This document shows positions 50,587 to 58,774 of a stretch of 64,000 bases of DNA, one piece after another. The notes under the pieces are model-generated. The model searched no databases, was not told where the DNA came from, and saw nothing but the letters and a program-made list of their open reading frames with translations. Position 1 is the first letter of the stretch. Each line of letters begins with the position of its first letter. The stretch is from Neobacillus cucumis. Its GTDB lineage: Bacteria; Bacillota; Bacilli; Bacillales; Cytobacillaceae. Location: contig NZ_JAFBEX010000013.1 of assembly GCF_016908975.1 (NCBI RefSeq), forward strand, positions 1 to 64,000, read 5' to 3'. Both the position numbers and the translations under genes were made by a program.

Positions 50587-51132
50587 ATGAGGGCGTTCAT
50601 TAATATTGATTATACATACGATTTTGTTGCCGATGCCGGTGCTTTAACTTGTGGAGTGCCAGGGCAAAGGATTGAAGGGAAGATTGTGAAGCTGACAAAG
50701 GAATTTATTCAGAACGGGGATTATGTGGTTTTTGCTATTGATGTTCATGATAAGGGAGATGAGTTTCACCCGGAAACGAAGTTATTCCCGCCGCATAATC
50801 TAAGAGGAACGTCTGGACGTGATCTTTTTGGTGCTCTTCAGGGTGTTTACGAGGAAAATAAACAGCGTGAAAATGTGGCTTATCTGGATAAAACCCGCTA
50901 CTCAGCCTTTGCAGGAACGGATCTCGAAATCAAATTGCGCGAACGGGGAATTACGGAGGTTCACCTTGTAGGTGTATGTACGGATATCTGTGTGCTCCAT
51001 ACGGCGGTTGATGCCTATAACAAAGGCTTTAAAATTGTTGTCTATAAAGATGCTGTAGCTTCCTTTAACCAAGCAGGCCATGAATGGGCGCTCGGCCACT
51101 TTGAGCAAACCCTCGGTGCTATGGTGAAATAG
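50587..51132 (+). CDS. pncA: Nicotinamidase
   Basis: Isochorismatase-fold hydrolase (181 residues) turning nicotinamide into nicotinate. The Asp-Lys-Cys triad is visible: D in NIDYTYDF, K in LDKTRYSAFAGTDLE, C in VGVCTDICVLHTA. It matches B. subtilis YueJ closely along its length. The ATG at 50587 (MRAFINIDYTYDF) follows AAGGAGAGGAG; an upstream in-frame start at 50563 would put that site inside the gene. TATAAT at 50541-50546 is a probable -10. It precedes pncB, whose enzyme uses its product. Confidence 0.93.
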   Translation: MRAFINIDYTYDFVADAGALTCGVPGQRIEGKIVKLTKEFIQNGDYVVFAIDVHDKGDEFHPETKLFPPHNLRGTSGRDLFGALQGVYEENKQRENVAYLDKTRYSAFAGTDLEIKLRERGITEVHLVGVCTDICVLHTAVDAYNKGFKIVVYKDAVASFNQAGHEWALGHFEQTLGAMVK

Positions 51133-51194
51133 ATTACGAAATGTTATTATTAGTTATAATAATTAATAAGCTGTAATAGTATTCCGGAGGTTTT

Positions 51195-52670
51195 ATGATG
51201 AAACACATTTATGAGGATGATAGTTTATCTCTGCATACTGATTTGTACCAGATAAATATGGCAGAGACGTATTGGAGAGATGGCATACATAATAAACGAG
51301 CGGTCTTTGAACTGTTTTTCCGTAAGATGCCGTTTGGTAACGGCTATGCTGTTTTCGCTGGCCTAGAAAAGGTGATTCAATTTATTCAAGGGTTTCGTTT
51401 TAGTGAAGATGATCTTGAATATTTGAAAAATGAAGTTGGTTATAAGGAGGATTTCCTCGACTATTTAAAAAATATGCGTTTTACTGGAACCATTCGCTCT
51501 ATGCAAGAAGGCGAACTTGTTTTCGGCAATGAGCCAATCTTACGTGTGGATGCACCCCTAGGTGAAGCACAAATCATTGAGACGGCCTTACTTAACATTG
51601 TGAACTATCAAACATTAATCGCGACCAAAGCTTCAAGAATTAAGCAGGTAGTCGGTGATGCAGTGGCAATGGAATTTGGGACTAGACGGGCACAGGAAAT
51701 GGATGCCGCCATCTGGGGGACTAGAGCAGCTTATTTAGCCGGCTTTGCTTCAACTAGTAACGTGCGGGCAGGAAAATTGTTTGGCGTTCCTGTATCCGGA
51801 ACACATGCCCATGCGATGGTTCAAGCTTATAAGGATGAATATATAGCATTCCACAAATATGCGGAAACACATAAGGACTGCGTTTTTTTAGTTGATACAT
51901 ATGATACTCTTCGCCTTGGCGTACCAAATGCGATTAAGGTAGCGAAGGAATTAGGAGATAAAATTAATTTCATCGGGATTCGCCTGGACAGTGGTGATCT
52001 TGCCTATCTATCAAAAGAGGCTCGGAAAATGCTCGATGATGCTGGTTTTCCAGATGCGAAGATTGTGGCTTCAAGTGACCTGGATGAATATACCATTATG
52101 AATTTGAAAGGGCAAGGGGCAAGAATTGACAGCTGGGGAATTGGAACGAAGCTGATTACGGCCTATGATCAGGCAGCACTTGGAGCTGTTTATAAAATTG
52201 TCGCGATTGAGGATGATAATGGCGGATTAGAAGATACGATTAAAATTTCTTCCAATCCTGTTAAGGTTACGACCCCAGGAATGAAAAAGATTTACCGGAT
52301 TATTAATAATACCAATCACCATGCCGAAGGGGATTATATTGCGATGGAAGATGAAGTGCTGCCGGAAAAACGGCTCCGCATGTTCCACCCGACCCATACG
52401 TTCATCAATAAAATTGTAACCAACTATACGGCAAAAGAACTCCATGTGGATATCTTTAAAAATGGTGACCTTGTTTATGAAGTACCTTGTTTAGAGGAAT
52501 CCCGTGACTATTTAAAGCAAAATCTAGATGCTCTATGGGATGAGTACAAGCGAACCATGAACCCGGAAGAGTATCCTGTTGATTTGAGTCAAAAGTGCTG
52601 GGATAACAAGATGAGAAATATTGAAGAAGTCAAAGAAAAAGTAGCGGCGATGAAAGCAGAAGAAGTATAA
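51195..52670 (+). CDS. pncB: Nicotinate phosphoribosyltransferase
   Basis: Enzyme of the NAD salvage route joining nicotinate to PRPP. The 491 residues equal the Bacillus YueK type. Signatures are SLHTDLYQINMAETYW, EFGTRRAQEMDAA with the autophosphorylated-histidine region VSGTHAHAMVQAY, and GIRLDSGDLAYLSKEAR. GGAGG precedes two adjacent ATGs (51195 and 51198). Its neighbour pncA supplies nicotinate. A terminator follows. Confidence 0.95.
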   Translation: MMKHIYEDDSLSLHTDLYQINMAETYWRDGIHNKRAVFELFFRKMPFGNGYAVFAGLEKVIQFIQGFRFSEDDLEYLKNEVGYKEDFLDYLKNMRFTGTIRSMQEGELVFGNEPILRVDAPLGEAQIIETALLNIVNYQTLIATKASRIKQVVGDAVAMEFGTRRAQEMDAAIWGTRAAYLAGFASTSNVRAGKLFGVPVSGTHAHAMVQAYKDEYIAFHKYAETHKDCVFLVDTYDTLRLGVPNAIKVAKELGDKINFIGIRLDSGDLAYLSKEARKMLDDAGFPDAKIVASSDLDEYTIMNLKGQGARIDSWGIGTKLITAYDQAALGAVYKIVAIEDDNGGLEDTIKISSNPVKVTTPGMKKIYRIINNTNHHAEGDYIAMEDEVLPEKRLRMFHPTHTFINKIVTNYTAKELHVDIFKNGDLVYEVPCLEESRDYLKQNLDALWDEYKRTMNPEEYPVDLSQKCWDNKMRNIEEVKEKVAAMKAEEV

Positions 52671-52672
52671 TT

Positions 52673-52708
52673 TTGGGGGGCGTCTGGACAGGGCGTCCCA
52701 AATTTTTT
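52673..52708 (+). terminator. Terminator after pncB
   Basis: GGGGCG pairs with CGTCCC inside TTGG...CCAA, with a two-G bulge, followed by AATTTTTTG. Confidence 0.65.
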
Positions 52709-52913
52709 GCAGTTTGGCGGAATTAATGCTTAAATCGGCGGAAAAGCGGGGAGATTGGGCTGAATCGGGGATTTAGGTGGAATTATTAAGCATGTACGTA
52801 AGAATAGTTGCAAATAAATCTGGCGGAATCCCTCCTCTATAAGGTCCATTTCGTATTCCCGCCCATTGTGTGTTACAATCTTTCTAGTCAATTCGGAGAA
52901 AAGGAAGAAGTAA

Positions 52914-54284
52914 ATGAACAAAACCATACCAGTAACTAAAAATGAATATATAGATGTTGTATTCGAAGATTTAACCCATGACGGTGCAGGGGTGGCAAAG
53001 GTGGATGGGTATCCATTATTTATCCCGAACGGCTTACCTGGTGAGAAGGCAAAAGTGAAAGTAATTAAGACTGGTAAAAGCTATGGGTTTGGAAGATTAA
53101 TTGAGCTTTATGAAAAAAGCCCGTACAGGGTGGATATACCAAGCGATGACCTTCAAAAATACGGTGGCTGCCAGCTCGAGCATATCAGTTATGAAGGCCA
53201 GTTAAAATATAAGGAAAATCAAGTCCGAGAGGTGCTGACCCGAATTGGAAAGCTTGAGAATGTAGTCGTGCATCCCATTCTCGGAATGGAAAGCCCATGG
53301 CATTACCGGAATAAAGCCCAGGTACCCGTTGGTGCAAAAGATGGCAAATTGATTGCTGGCTTTTACAAACCAAGAACCCATGAAATTGTTGATACGGATG
53401 AAAGCTTGATTCAACTGTCAGAAATTAATGAAGCGGTTCAAACGATAAAGGAAATTTGCAATAAGCTGGCGATCCCCGCTTATCACGAGGAGACTCATAA
53501 AGGAGTTCTTCGTCATATAATGGCCCGCTATGGAAAGCAAACTGGTGAACTCATGGTCGTTATCATTACTAGAACACCTGATTTGCCGCAGAAGGATAAG
53601 CTGGTTGAAGAAATTGTGGCTCGGCTCCCAAAGGTGAAGTCAATCGTTCATAATGTAAACTCAAAGCGTACGAATGTAATCTTAGGGGAGAAAACGAAGG
53701 TACTATGGGGAAGTGAGGTCATTTATGACTATATAGGCGACGTGAAGTTTGCCATCTCCGCTTTGTCGTTTTACCAAGTGAACCCGGTGCAGACAAAAGT
53801 ACTTTATGATAAGGCACTTGAATATGCCGATTTAAGTGGTGAAGAAACAGTAATTGATGCGTATTGTGGGATTGGGACGATTTCGTTATTTTTGGCTCAA
53901 AAGGCTAAGAAAGTTTTCGGTGTGGAAGTGGTACCGGAGGCGATTGAAGATGCGAAGCGAAATGCGGAGCTGAATGGCCTTACCAATACTGAGTTTGCTG
54001 CTGGCGAATCAGAGGTTGTGATTCCAAAGTGGTACAAGGATGGCAATGCAGCTGATGTCCTTGTTGTGGACCCGCCCCGTAAAGGCTGTGATGAGGCTTT
54101 GCTAAGGACGATTATTGACATGAAGCCAAAGAAAGTGGTGTATGTATCCTGTAACCCTGCGACGCTGGCAAGGGACTTAAGAATTCTTGAGGATGGCGGG
54201 TACAAAACGGTTGAGGTTCAGCCGGTTGATATGTTTCCAATGACGACGCATTGCGAAGCAGTTGCGAAAATAGTATTAAAATAA
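52914..54284 (+). CDS. rlmD: 23S rRNA (uracil-5-)-methyltransferase, RlmD/RlmCD type
   Basis: A 456-residue S-adenosylmethionine-dependent RNA methylase. An N-terminal TRAM domain ([21 protein letters not shown]..., 11-65) is followed by the methylase core with [28 protein letters not shown] and the catalytic cysteine in [14 protein letters not shown]. subtilis YefA (RlmCD) modifies two 23S uracils. The [4Fe-4S] ligands usual for RlmD are mostly gone: of the CxxxxxCxxC...C set only C86 (YGGCQLEH) remains, with Ser77, Tyr83 and Ser164 at the others. The ATG at 52914 follows GGAGAAAAGGAAG. Confidence 0.92.
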   Translation: MNKTIPVTKNEYIDVVFEDLTHDGAGVAKVDGYPLFIPNGLPGEKAKVKVIKTGKSYGFGRLIELYEKSPYRVDIPSDDLQKYGGCQLEHISYEGQLKYKENQVREVLTRIGKLENVVVHPILGMESPWHYRNKAQVPVGAKDGKLIAGFYKPRTHEIVDTDESLIQLSEINEAVQTIKEICNKLAIPAYHEETHKGVLRHIMARYGKQTGELMVVIITRTPDLPQKDKLVEEIVARLPKVKSIVHNVNSKRTNVILGEKTKVLWGSEVIYDYIGDVKFAISALSFYQVNPVQTKVLYDKALEYADLSGEETVIDAYCGIGTISLFLAQKAKKVFGVEVVPEAIEDAKRNAELNGLTNTEFAAGESEVVIPKWYKDGNAADVLVVDPPRKGCDEALLRTIIDMKPKKVVYVSCNPATLARDLRILEDGGYKTVEVQPVDMFPMTTHCEAVAKIVLK

Positions 54285-54318
54285 ACAGAAACCGAACTAG
54301 GTTTCTGTTTATTTTTTT
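54279..54318 (+). terminator. Terminator after rlmD
   Basis: A perfect 15-bp stem AAATAAACAGAAACC / GGTTTCTGTTTATTT that includes the stop codon, followed by TTTTGG. Confidence 0.93.
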
Positions 54319-54506
54319 GGGACTTGGGGATCTAAGGTAAAACCCGAATGTAACATAATGGATGTTTTGTTACATTGGACAATGCTGTTTAAGACTGTCT
54401 ATTTTATACTTTTGTGAATTATTGCTTGCTGTGTCACAAGAATACAAGCAGAAAGGACAATATGTCTATATAATATAGTATTTTACAAGAAAGGAGATGC
54501 TTTTGT

Positions 54507-55121
54507 TTGAGTGATAGTAAAAAAAGGTCTAATTCAAAAAATTGTTCACGTTGCGATAAGAATCCGTGTTGTTGTCCAATCGAAAATACTAATAGGAATA
54601 CTTTCAACCCAACAATTAACGTCAATCCCGTAATTAATATTTCACCTACACCAGTTAACGGTGAACAAGGATTGCTAACAGAATTTGATGGAAGTGTATT
54701 ACCGGGAACTGATTTCGTTAATATACCTATTGGATTGTCACCTATTACTATAGGGACAGCCACTTTGCATATAAATGATCCGAGTGATCGCGTTTTGTTA
54801 CATGCAACGATTCAATCCATAAATCCTAATCCTTTTGCTTTATCTATACAATTTTCTATATTCCGCAATGGAACTGAAATATATAGCACGATCGATAATA
54901 TCCCTCCATTAGTAGAATTTATTTCAGCTACAACAACTGGTTTTTCATTCTTAGATAAGACACCTTTAGCTGAGGTCCCTCCCTCAGGGTTAGTCCTATA
55001 TGAACTCAAAACGGGAAACTTACGAAGTGATGTATCTTTCTTTGTCGGCGGTTCCAGTGATACAAATTTTATCGTTTTTACTGCTTCCAAAATCAAAGCC
55101 AACAATCCAACCAACCCATAA
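54507..55121 (+). CDS. Spore-surface (ExsF/BclA C-terminal-like) protein
   Basis: A 204-residue protein with a Cys-rich N-terminus (NCSRCDKNPCCCPIE, about 12-26), an Asn/Pro/Ile-rich linker, and a C-terminal domain of about 140 residues that looks like the beta-sandwich of exosporium proteins such as ExsF and BclA: GSVLPGTDFVNIPIG, LHATIQSINPNPFALSIQFSIFRNG, FFVGGSSDTNFIVFTASKI. The TTG at 54507 follows AAAGGAGATGC. No signal peptide is seen, as usual for proteins assembled on the forming spore from the mother cell. No collagen-like repeat. Assignment rests on recollection of the family; a mother-cell sigma promoter was not clearly found. Confidence 0.65.
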   Translation: MSDSKKRSNSKNCSRCDKNPCCCPIENTNRNTFNPTINVNPVINISPTPVNGEQGLLTEFDGSVLPGTDFVNIPIGLSPITIGTATLHINDPSDRVLLHATIQSINPNPFALSIQFSIFRNGTEIYSTIDNIPPLVEFISATTTGFSFLDKTPLAEVPPSGLVLYELKTGNLRSDVSFFVGGSSDTNFIVFTASKIKANNPTNP

Positions 55122-55155
55122 CTTGTTTGTTCCAACGTTTAAGTTAATAAAAAAG

Positions 55156-55182
55156 CGATTGCTACGGTGCAGTCGTTTTTTT
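55156..55182 (+). terminator. Terminator after the spore-surface gene
   Basis: AAAAAAG-CGATTGC pairs with GCAGTCG-TTTTTT (one G-U). The A-tract on the left would let it work for the minus strand as well. Confidence 0.85.
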
Positions 55183-55212
55183 GATTCCAATACTCTACTC
55201 GGTTAATAGAGC

Positions 55213-55533
55213 TTAAAATTTAAATTCTATCCCGTTTTCTATATAGATTGTATTTGGTAATCCGGTTTGGTTTACCAAATATTCAAATACATCTTTTGCT
55301 GTTCCTCTGGTTTTCTCGCTCAGACCTAAGTTGTCAAACAAGCGCGCATAGCAGCGGATGATCAACTTATCATTGTCTTTTAAGAGATGATAATAGACGG
55401 TTTCCTTGTGTATTTTCGAAAAACAGTTGATAAATAGATATTCATCTGTTGGTTCGATACCTTTTAACAAAAATTCTTTTTGAGCTATTCGCGTTATTTC
55501 GGCGATTTGTTTCTCTGATAAATGTATTCTCAT
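55213..55533 (-). CDS. Unknown small protein
   Basis: A 106-residue soluble, mixed-charge protein (MRIHLSEKQIAEITRIAQKEF at the start; YYHLLKDNDKLIIRCYARLF in the middle). I do not recognise the family. It has no membrane segment, signal or known motif. It is convergent with the spore-surface gene and divergent from the XRE regulator, 198 bp away. The ribosome binding site is weak (GAGCAGG). The length and open frame make it likely but not certain to be a real gene. Confidence 0.6.
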   Translation of the reverse strand: MRIHLSEKQIAEITRIAQKEFLLKGIEPTDEYLFINCFSKIHKETVYYHLLKDNDKLIIRCYARLFDNLGLSEKTRGTAKDVFEYLVNQTGLPNTIYIENGIEFKF

Positions 55534-55655
55534 ACCTGCTCACCATCTTTTTTATTGATCAGCATTCCACCTGTATTAGTATACTAGAAATCGGGAACGC
55601 CTGTTACAAAAGATGGGGATAGCTACGGCGGTCCCTTTTCTTATGCAGGAAATAC

Positions 55656-55716
55656 TTGACAAACCACTCGAAACACAGTAATCTTTCCACTATAGTGAAT
55701 ACAATTTACTATAGTG
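55656..55716 (+). promoter_or_regulatory. Promoter and twin operators of the XRE-yczE unit
   Basis: TTGACA (55656-55661) and TAATCT (55679-55684), spaced 17 bp, form a good sigma-A promoter. Two palindromes follow, CACTATAGTG (55688-55697) and TACTATAGTG (55707-55716), 19 bp centre to centre. They cover the expected transcription start, the right place for autorepression by the XRE protein encoded next. Confidence 0.75.
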
Positions 55717-55730
55717 TTTAGGAGGTGCGT

Positions 55731-56279
55731 ATGATTTCAGCAAGCGAAACGATTAGTAGAAATATAAAAAGAATTCGGCAAGAAAGAAATCTTACATTAG
55801 ATGATTTAGCTCTATTAACTGGTGTCAGCAAGAGTATGTTGAGTGAAATAGAACGGTGCACAAAAAGCCCTACAATATCTGTCCTTGAAAAAGTATGTGA
55901 GGGGATTAATGTTCCACTCTCTCAACTTACGCATACCGAAACGCCTCAAGTATCTATTACCACAAATGATACGGTAAAACATTATTCTGCATGGGATGGA
56001 TTTGAATTATTTGTTTTATTTGAATTTGACCCAAATAAAAAGTTTGAAATATTTCGTCATGTCATTAATCCCCATTCTGAACGTGCGTCGGAGCGCCATG
56101 TATCAGGTATCAGGGAATATATTATCTGTACGAAGGGCGTTTTTAGTGTACAAATTGAAGACAAAACGTTTCATTTGCAAGAAGGTGAAGCAATACAATT
56201 TCTTGCAAATTGCAAACATAAATATATGAACTTAACAAATCAAGATGTACATATTGTTATGCTTCTATATCATGAATAG
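55731..56279 (+). CDS. XRE-family regulator with cupin domain
   Basis: A 182-residue transcription factor. The N-terminal helix-turn-helix covers about residues 5-60 (ISRNIKRIRQERNLTLDDLA, then LTGVSKSMLSEIERCTKSPTI), and the C-terminal cupin sensor about 105-180 (ERHVSGIREYIICTKGVFSV, LQEGEAIQFLANCKHKYMN). Such regulators bind a small ligand in the cupin. The start is ATG 55731 after AGGAGGT; a GTG at 55725 overlaps the ribosome binding site. It overlaps the next gene and is likely its regulator as well as its own. Confidence 0.92.
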   Translation: MISASETISRNIKRIRQERNLTLDDLALLTGVSKSMLSEIERCTKSPTISVLEKVCEGINVPLSQLTHTETPQVSITTNDTVKHYSAWDGFELFVLFEFDPNKKFEIFRHVINPHSERASERHVSGIREYIICTKGVFSVQIEDKTFHLQEGEAIQFLANCKHKYMNLTNQDVHIVMLLYHE

Positions 56280-56934
56280 GAAGGGGGATTCTACTATAAA
56301 TAACTATGTGAAAAGAACAATTAAGTTGATATTTGGACTTTTTTTATATGCACTCGGCTCTTTTTTTAGTATACAGGCTAACATAGGCTTAGCCCCTTGG
56401 GAAGCATTCAGTATGGGGGGGGCTTATCTGACCCATATATCGTATGGTAATATCGTTGTCATTTCTGGCTTTGTTATCATTGCAATTGATTTTGCGCTTA
56501 AAGAAAAAATTGGATTTGGTACAATTCTTAACGCTATACTCATAGGAAAGTTTGTGGATTTGATCCAATTTGCCAATATTGTTCCTTTGATGTCCAATAT
56601 TTGGCTTGGCATACTAATGCTCCTGTTAGGACAAGTTGCTATCTGCGTTGGAAGCTATTTTTATATGAGTGCATCCCTCGGTTGTGGACCCCGTGATGCA
56701 CTCATGGTTGCACTTGGAAAGCGTATGCCAAAAGTACCCATAGGGGCAATACGAGGTTTAATAGAAGGTACTGTTCTCATTATTGGATGGCTGTTAGGTG
56801 CAAAGGTTGGCATTGGCACAGTAATATCTGTATTTGGTATTGGACTTATTTTGCAATTCACTTTTAAATTACTACGCTTTGATGTAAAAAATATTCAGCA
56901 TGAGAGTGTAGCTGATACAGTAAAAGCAATGTAA
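56272..56934 (+). CDS. YczE/YitT-type membrane protein
   Basis: About 220 residues with five or six membrane spans. FGLFLYALGSFFSIQANIGLAPWEAF and SLGCGPRDALMVALG are typical of YczE-like proteins (DUF161-related). The function is not established; B. subtilis YczE has been linked to lipopeptide production. The first ATG, 56272, overlaps the end of the XRE gene but has no ribosome binding site. A strong one, AGGAAGGGGGA (56278-56288), lies inside and points to ATA 56296 (giving NNYVKRTIKLIFG), with GTG 56308 as another possibility. The pairing of XRE-cupin regulator and YczE suggests a regulated exporter. Confidence 0.8.
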   Translation: MNRKGDSTINNYVKRTIKLIFGLFLYALGSFFSIQANIGLAPWEAFSMGGAYLTHISYGNIVVISGFVIIAIDFALKEKIGFGTILNAILIGKFVDLIQFANIVPLMSNIWLGILMLLLGQVAICVGSYFYMSASLGCGPRDALMVALGKRMPKVPIGAIRGLIEGTVLIIGWLLGAKVGIGTVISVFGIGLILQFTFKLLRFDVKNIQHESVADTVKAM

Positions 56935-57371
56935 TCGAAGTGAAACTAGGTGTTTCGCATTATATTACAAGTGCGATCTAAATTATAGTTTGGTTATATG
57001 CTTATTATTGCGTGTATGTAGAAAAATTGTGGAGGTTTTCACTTAACCAATCAAGGGCTTAAGTTGAACAGGTGTGTTTTCTGAGAGGAAAAAGTCTGAA
57101 AAATGTTGATAAACCCACCAACATCTATTGTGTTGTCAATTACAGTCCACACATGTGAAGTGCTATTCACTACTGATATTAAAATAATTAAAAATGTGGC
57201 CGTGTATTTAAAAATCTCTTTGCATAGCAGAGAGATTTTTTTGATTAAAGCATGCCGTAAAAAAGGAAGAAGCAGAGAGACATTGCTCTCCACTTTTCTT
57301 CACACTATACAGATTAGTCAGTGGCATTTGGGTTATAGCTTTCTTCTTAAATCAAGATATTTCCCCATGCA
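56935..57371. other. Intergenic region with an orphan terminator
   Basis: No convincing gene. A weak stem GTGAAAC/GTTTCGC follows the yczE stop (about 56940-56960). A classical terminator lies at 57211-57242 (AAAATCTCT / AGAGATTTT with a T tail), about 270 bp past any coding region. It may end yczE read-through or a small RNA. Confidence 0.55.
57211..57242 (+). terminator. Orphan Rho-independent terminator
   Basis: AAAATCTCT pairs with AGAGATTTT around TTGCATAGCAG (itself with GC/GC pairing), followed by TTT. The T-rich run follows on the plus strand. An A-tract before the stem could also serve the minus-strand transporter gene. Confidence 0.8.
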
Positions 57372-58724
57372 TCACCCAACATTTTGAATTGGACTTTCTT
57401 CTGAACGGCGGCGTTCAAGTTCTATATCCATTTCTGCCCGTTTACCATCGAGTTTGTAGGGAATCATAGTGATTCCAATCAGTACACAGATGACAAGTGG
57501 TACCCAGATAAAGCTTATTTCAATATAATTTAAAGCGGTTGCATTTTGTTTAACATTTGGAATATACCCCCCCATTTTCAGAAGTGCACCTACAAGTGCA
57601 CTCCCAAGACCCAAGCTTACTTTTACAAAAAAGCCTTGAAAAGCTGCAATCATCCCTGCAATACTTCGATTATTTTTGTACTCTGAATAATCAATGATAT
57701 CTGGTTGAATTGCAAAGGTTGTGCCGAAAATACCATAAATTCCGAGCCCGGTTATTGCTAAACCTGTAATCAGTAAGACTGGTGATGTCTTTCCGAAATA
57801 AATCACTAAATCTCCAGCAATATAAATGAGCGTACTTAGAAGCAATACATTTTTCTTCGGCATTTTCTTTTGAAGCCAAGGTAAAATCAGCAGCATTGGC
57901 AGACCGGAGAGAATTCCAAATAGCCCTACAAACGTGAGCCAATCCGTATGTCCTAGATTATAAGTGAAATAGTAGATAACAGTTGAATTTCTAATTACAA
58001 AAAGAGCAAAATAGAGAAAATTTAAGACAAAGAAAATTAGGGCATGGCCAGTCAATCCTTTAAAATCCTTTTTAAAAGAGGATTTCCCGGTTTGGACGGA
58101 CGGCGGAACCACTTCTTTTGTATTCATAAAAGTAAACAAAAATACAAACACAGCTGCGATGCCGTAAACGGTCATCGTAACCAAATAACCTTTATGGTTA
58201 TCTCCATGACCAAAGAAATTAACTAGCGGTGTAGTAATCGACATGACTAAGGCGGTTCCAATTAACGCACAAATCATTCTAGTCGATACTAACCAGTTGC
58301 GTTCATGGTTATCTGAGGTTAGCCTTGGAACAAGTGTATTTAATGGTATATTTACTACCGAATAAGCGATATTCAATAAGCAATAAGTGATATAAGCCCA
58401 TAGAATTTTTCCTGACATACTGAAATCAGGAACAATAAAGGTCATGATTGTAAAGACAGCAAATGGAATTGCTCCAATCAGGATATAGGGCCTTCCTTGC
58501 CCCCACCTAGTATGAGTTCTATCAACCAATAATCCCATACCTGTATCGGCAAAAGCATCTATGACTTTGGTCACTAACATTAAAGTACCGGCAACGGTTG
58601 CGGTGATTCCAAAGACATCCGTATAAAAAAACAGCAGGTAAGACGCCATTGTACTAAATACGAGGTTGCAGGCGAAATCGCCAGCCCCGTATCCAATTCT
58701 TTTTTTCCATATATTCATCTGCAT
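57372..58724 (-). CDS. GPH-family sugar/polyol:cation symporter
   Basis: A 450-residue transporter with about twelve membrane spans, of the glycoside-pentoside-hexuronide family. IGYGAGDFACNLVFSTMASYLLFFYTDVFG at the start, DAFADTGMGLLVDRTHTRWGQGRPYILIGAIP and QPDIIDYSEYKNNRS are family hallmarks. The ATG at 58724 has AAAGGA six bases upstream; a GTG just before it is less well placed. It is last in the minus-strand unit with the kinase and dehydrogenase, so it probably imports the substrate of that pathway by cation symport. Confidence 0.9.
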   Translation of the reverse strand: MQMNIWKKRIGYGAGDFACNLVFSTMASYLLFFYTDVFGITATVAGTLMLVTKVIDAFADTGMGLLVDRTHTRWGQGRPYILIGAIPFAVFTIMTFIVPDFSMSGKILWAYITYCLLNIAYSVVNIPLNTLVPRLTSDNHERNWLVSTRMICALIGTALVMSITTPLVNFFGHGDNHKGYLVTMTVYGIAAVFVFLFTFMNTKEVVPPSVQTGKSSFKKDFKGLTGHALIFFVLNFLYFALFVIRNSTVIYYFTYNLGHTDWLTFVGLFGILSGLPMLLILPWLQKKMPKKNVLLLSTLIYIAGDLVIYFGKTSPVLLITGLAITGLGIYGIFGTTFAIQPDIIDYSEYKNNRSIAGMIAAFQGFFVKVSLGLGSALVGALLKMGGYIPNVKQNATALNYIEISFIWVPLVICVLIGITMIPYKLDGKRAEMDIELERRRSEESPIQNVG

Positions 58725-58774
58725 CACATATCCTTTTTTAATATTGGAATATTGGTTTAAAGCAAATGCTCAAA

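Noticed and set aside
57051..57387. Possible genes on both strands between yczE and the transporter
   Set aside because: Their composition is not protein-like, ribosome binding sites are missing and they run through the orphan terminator.
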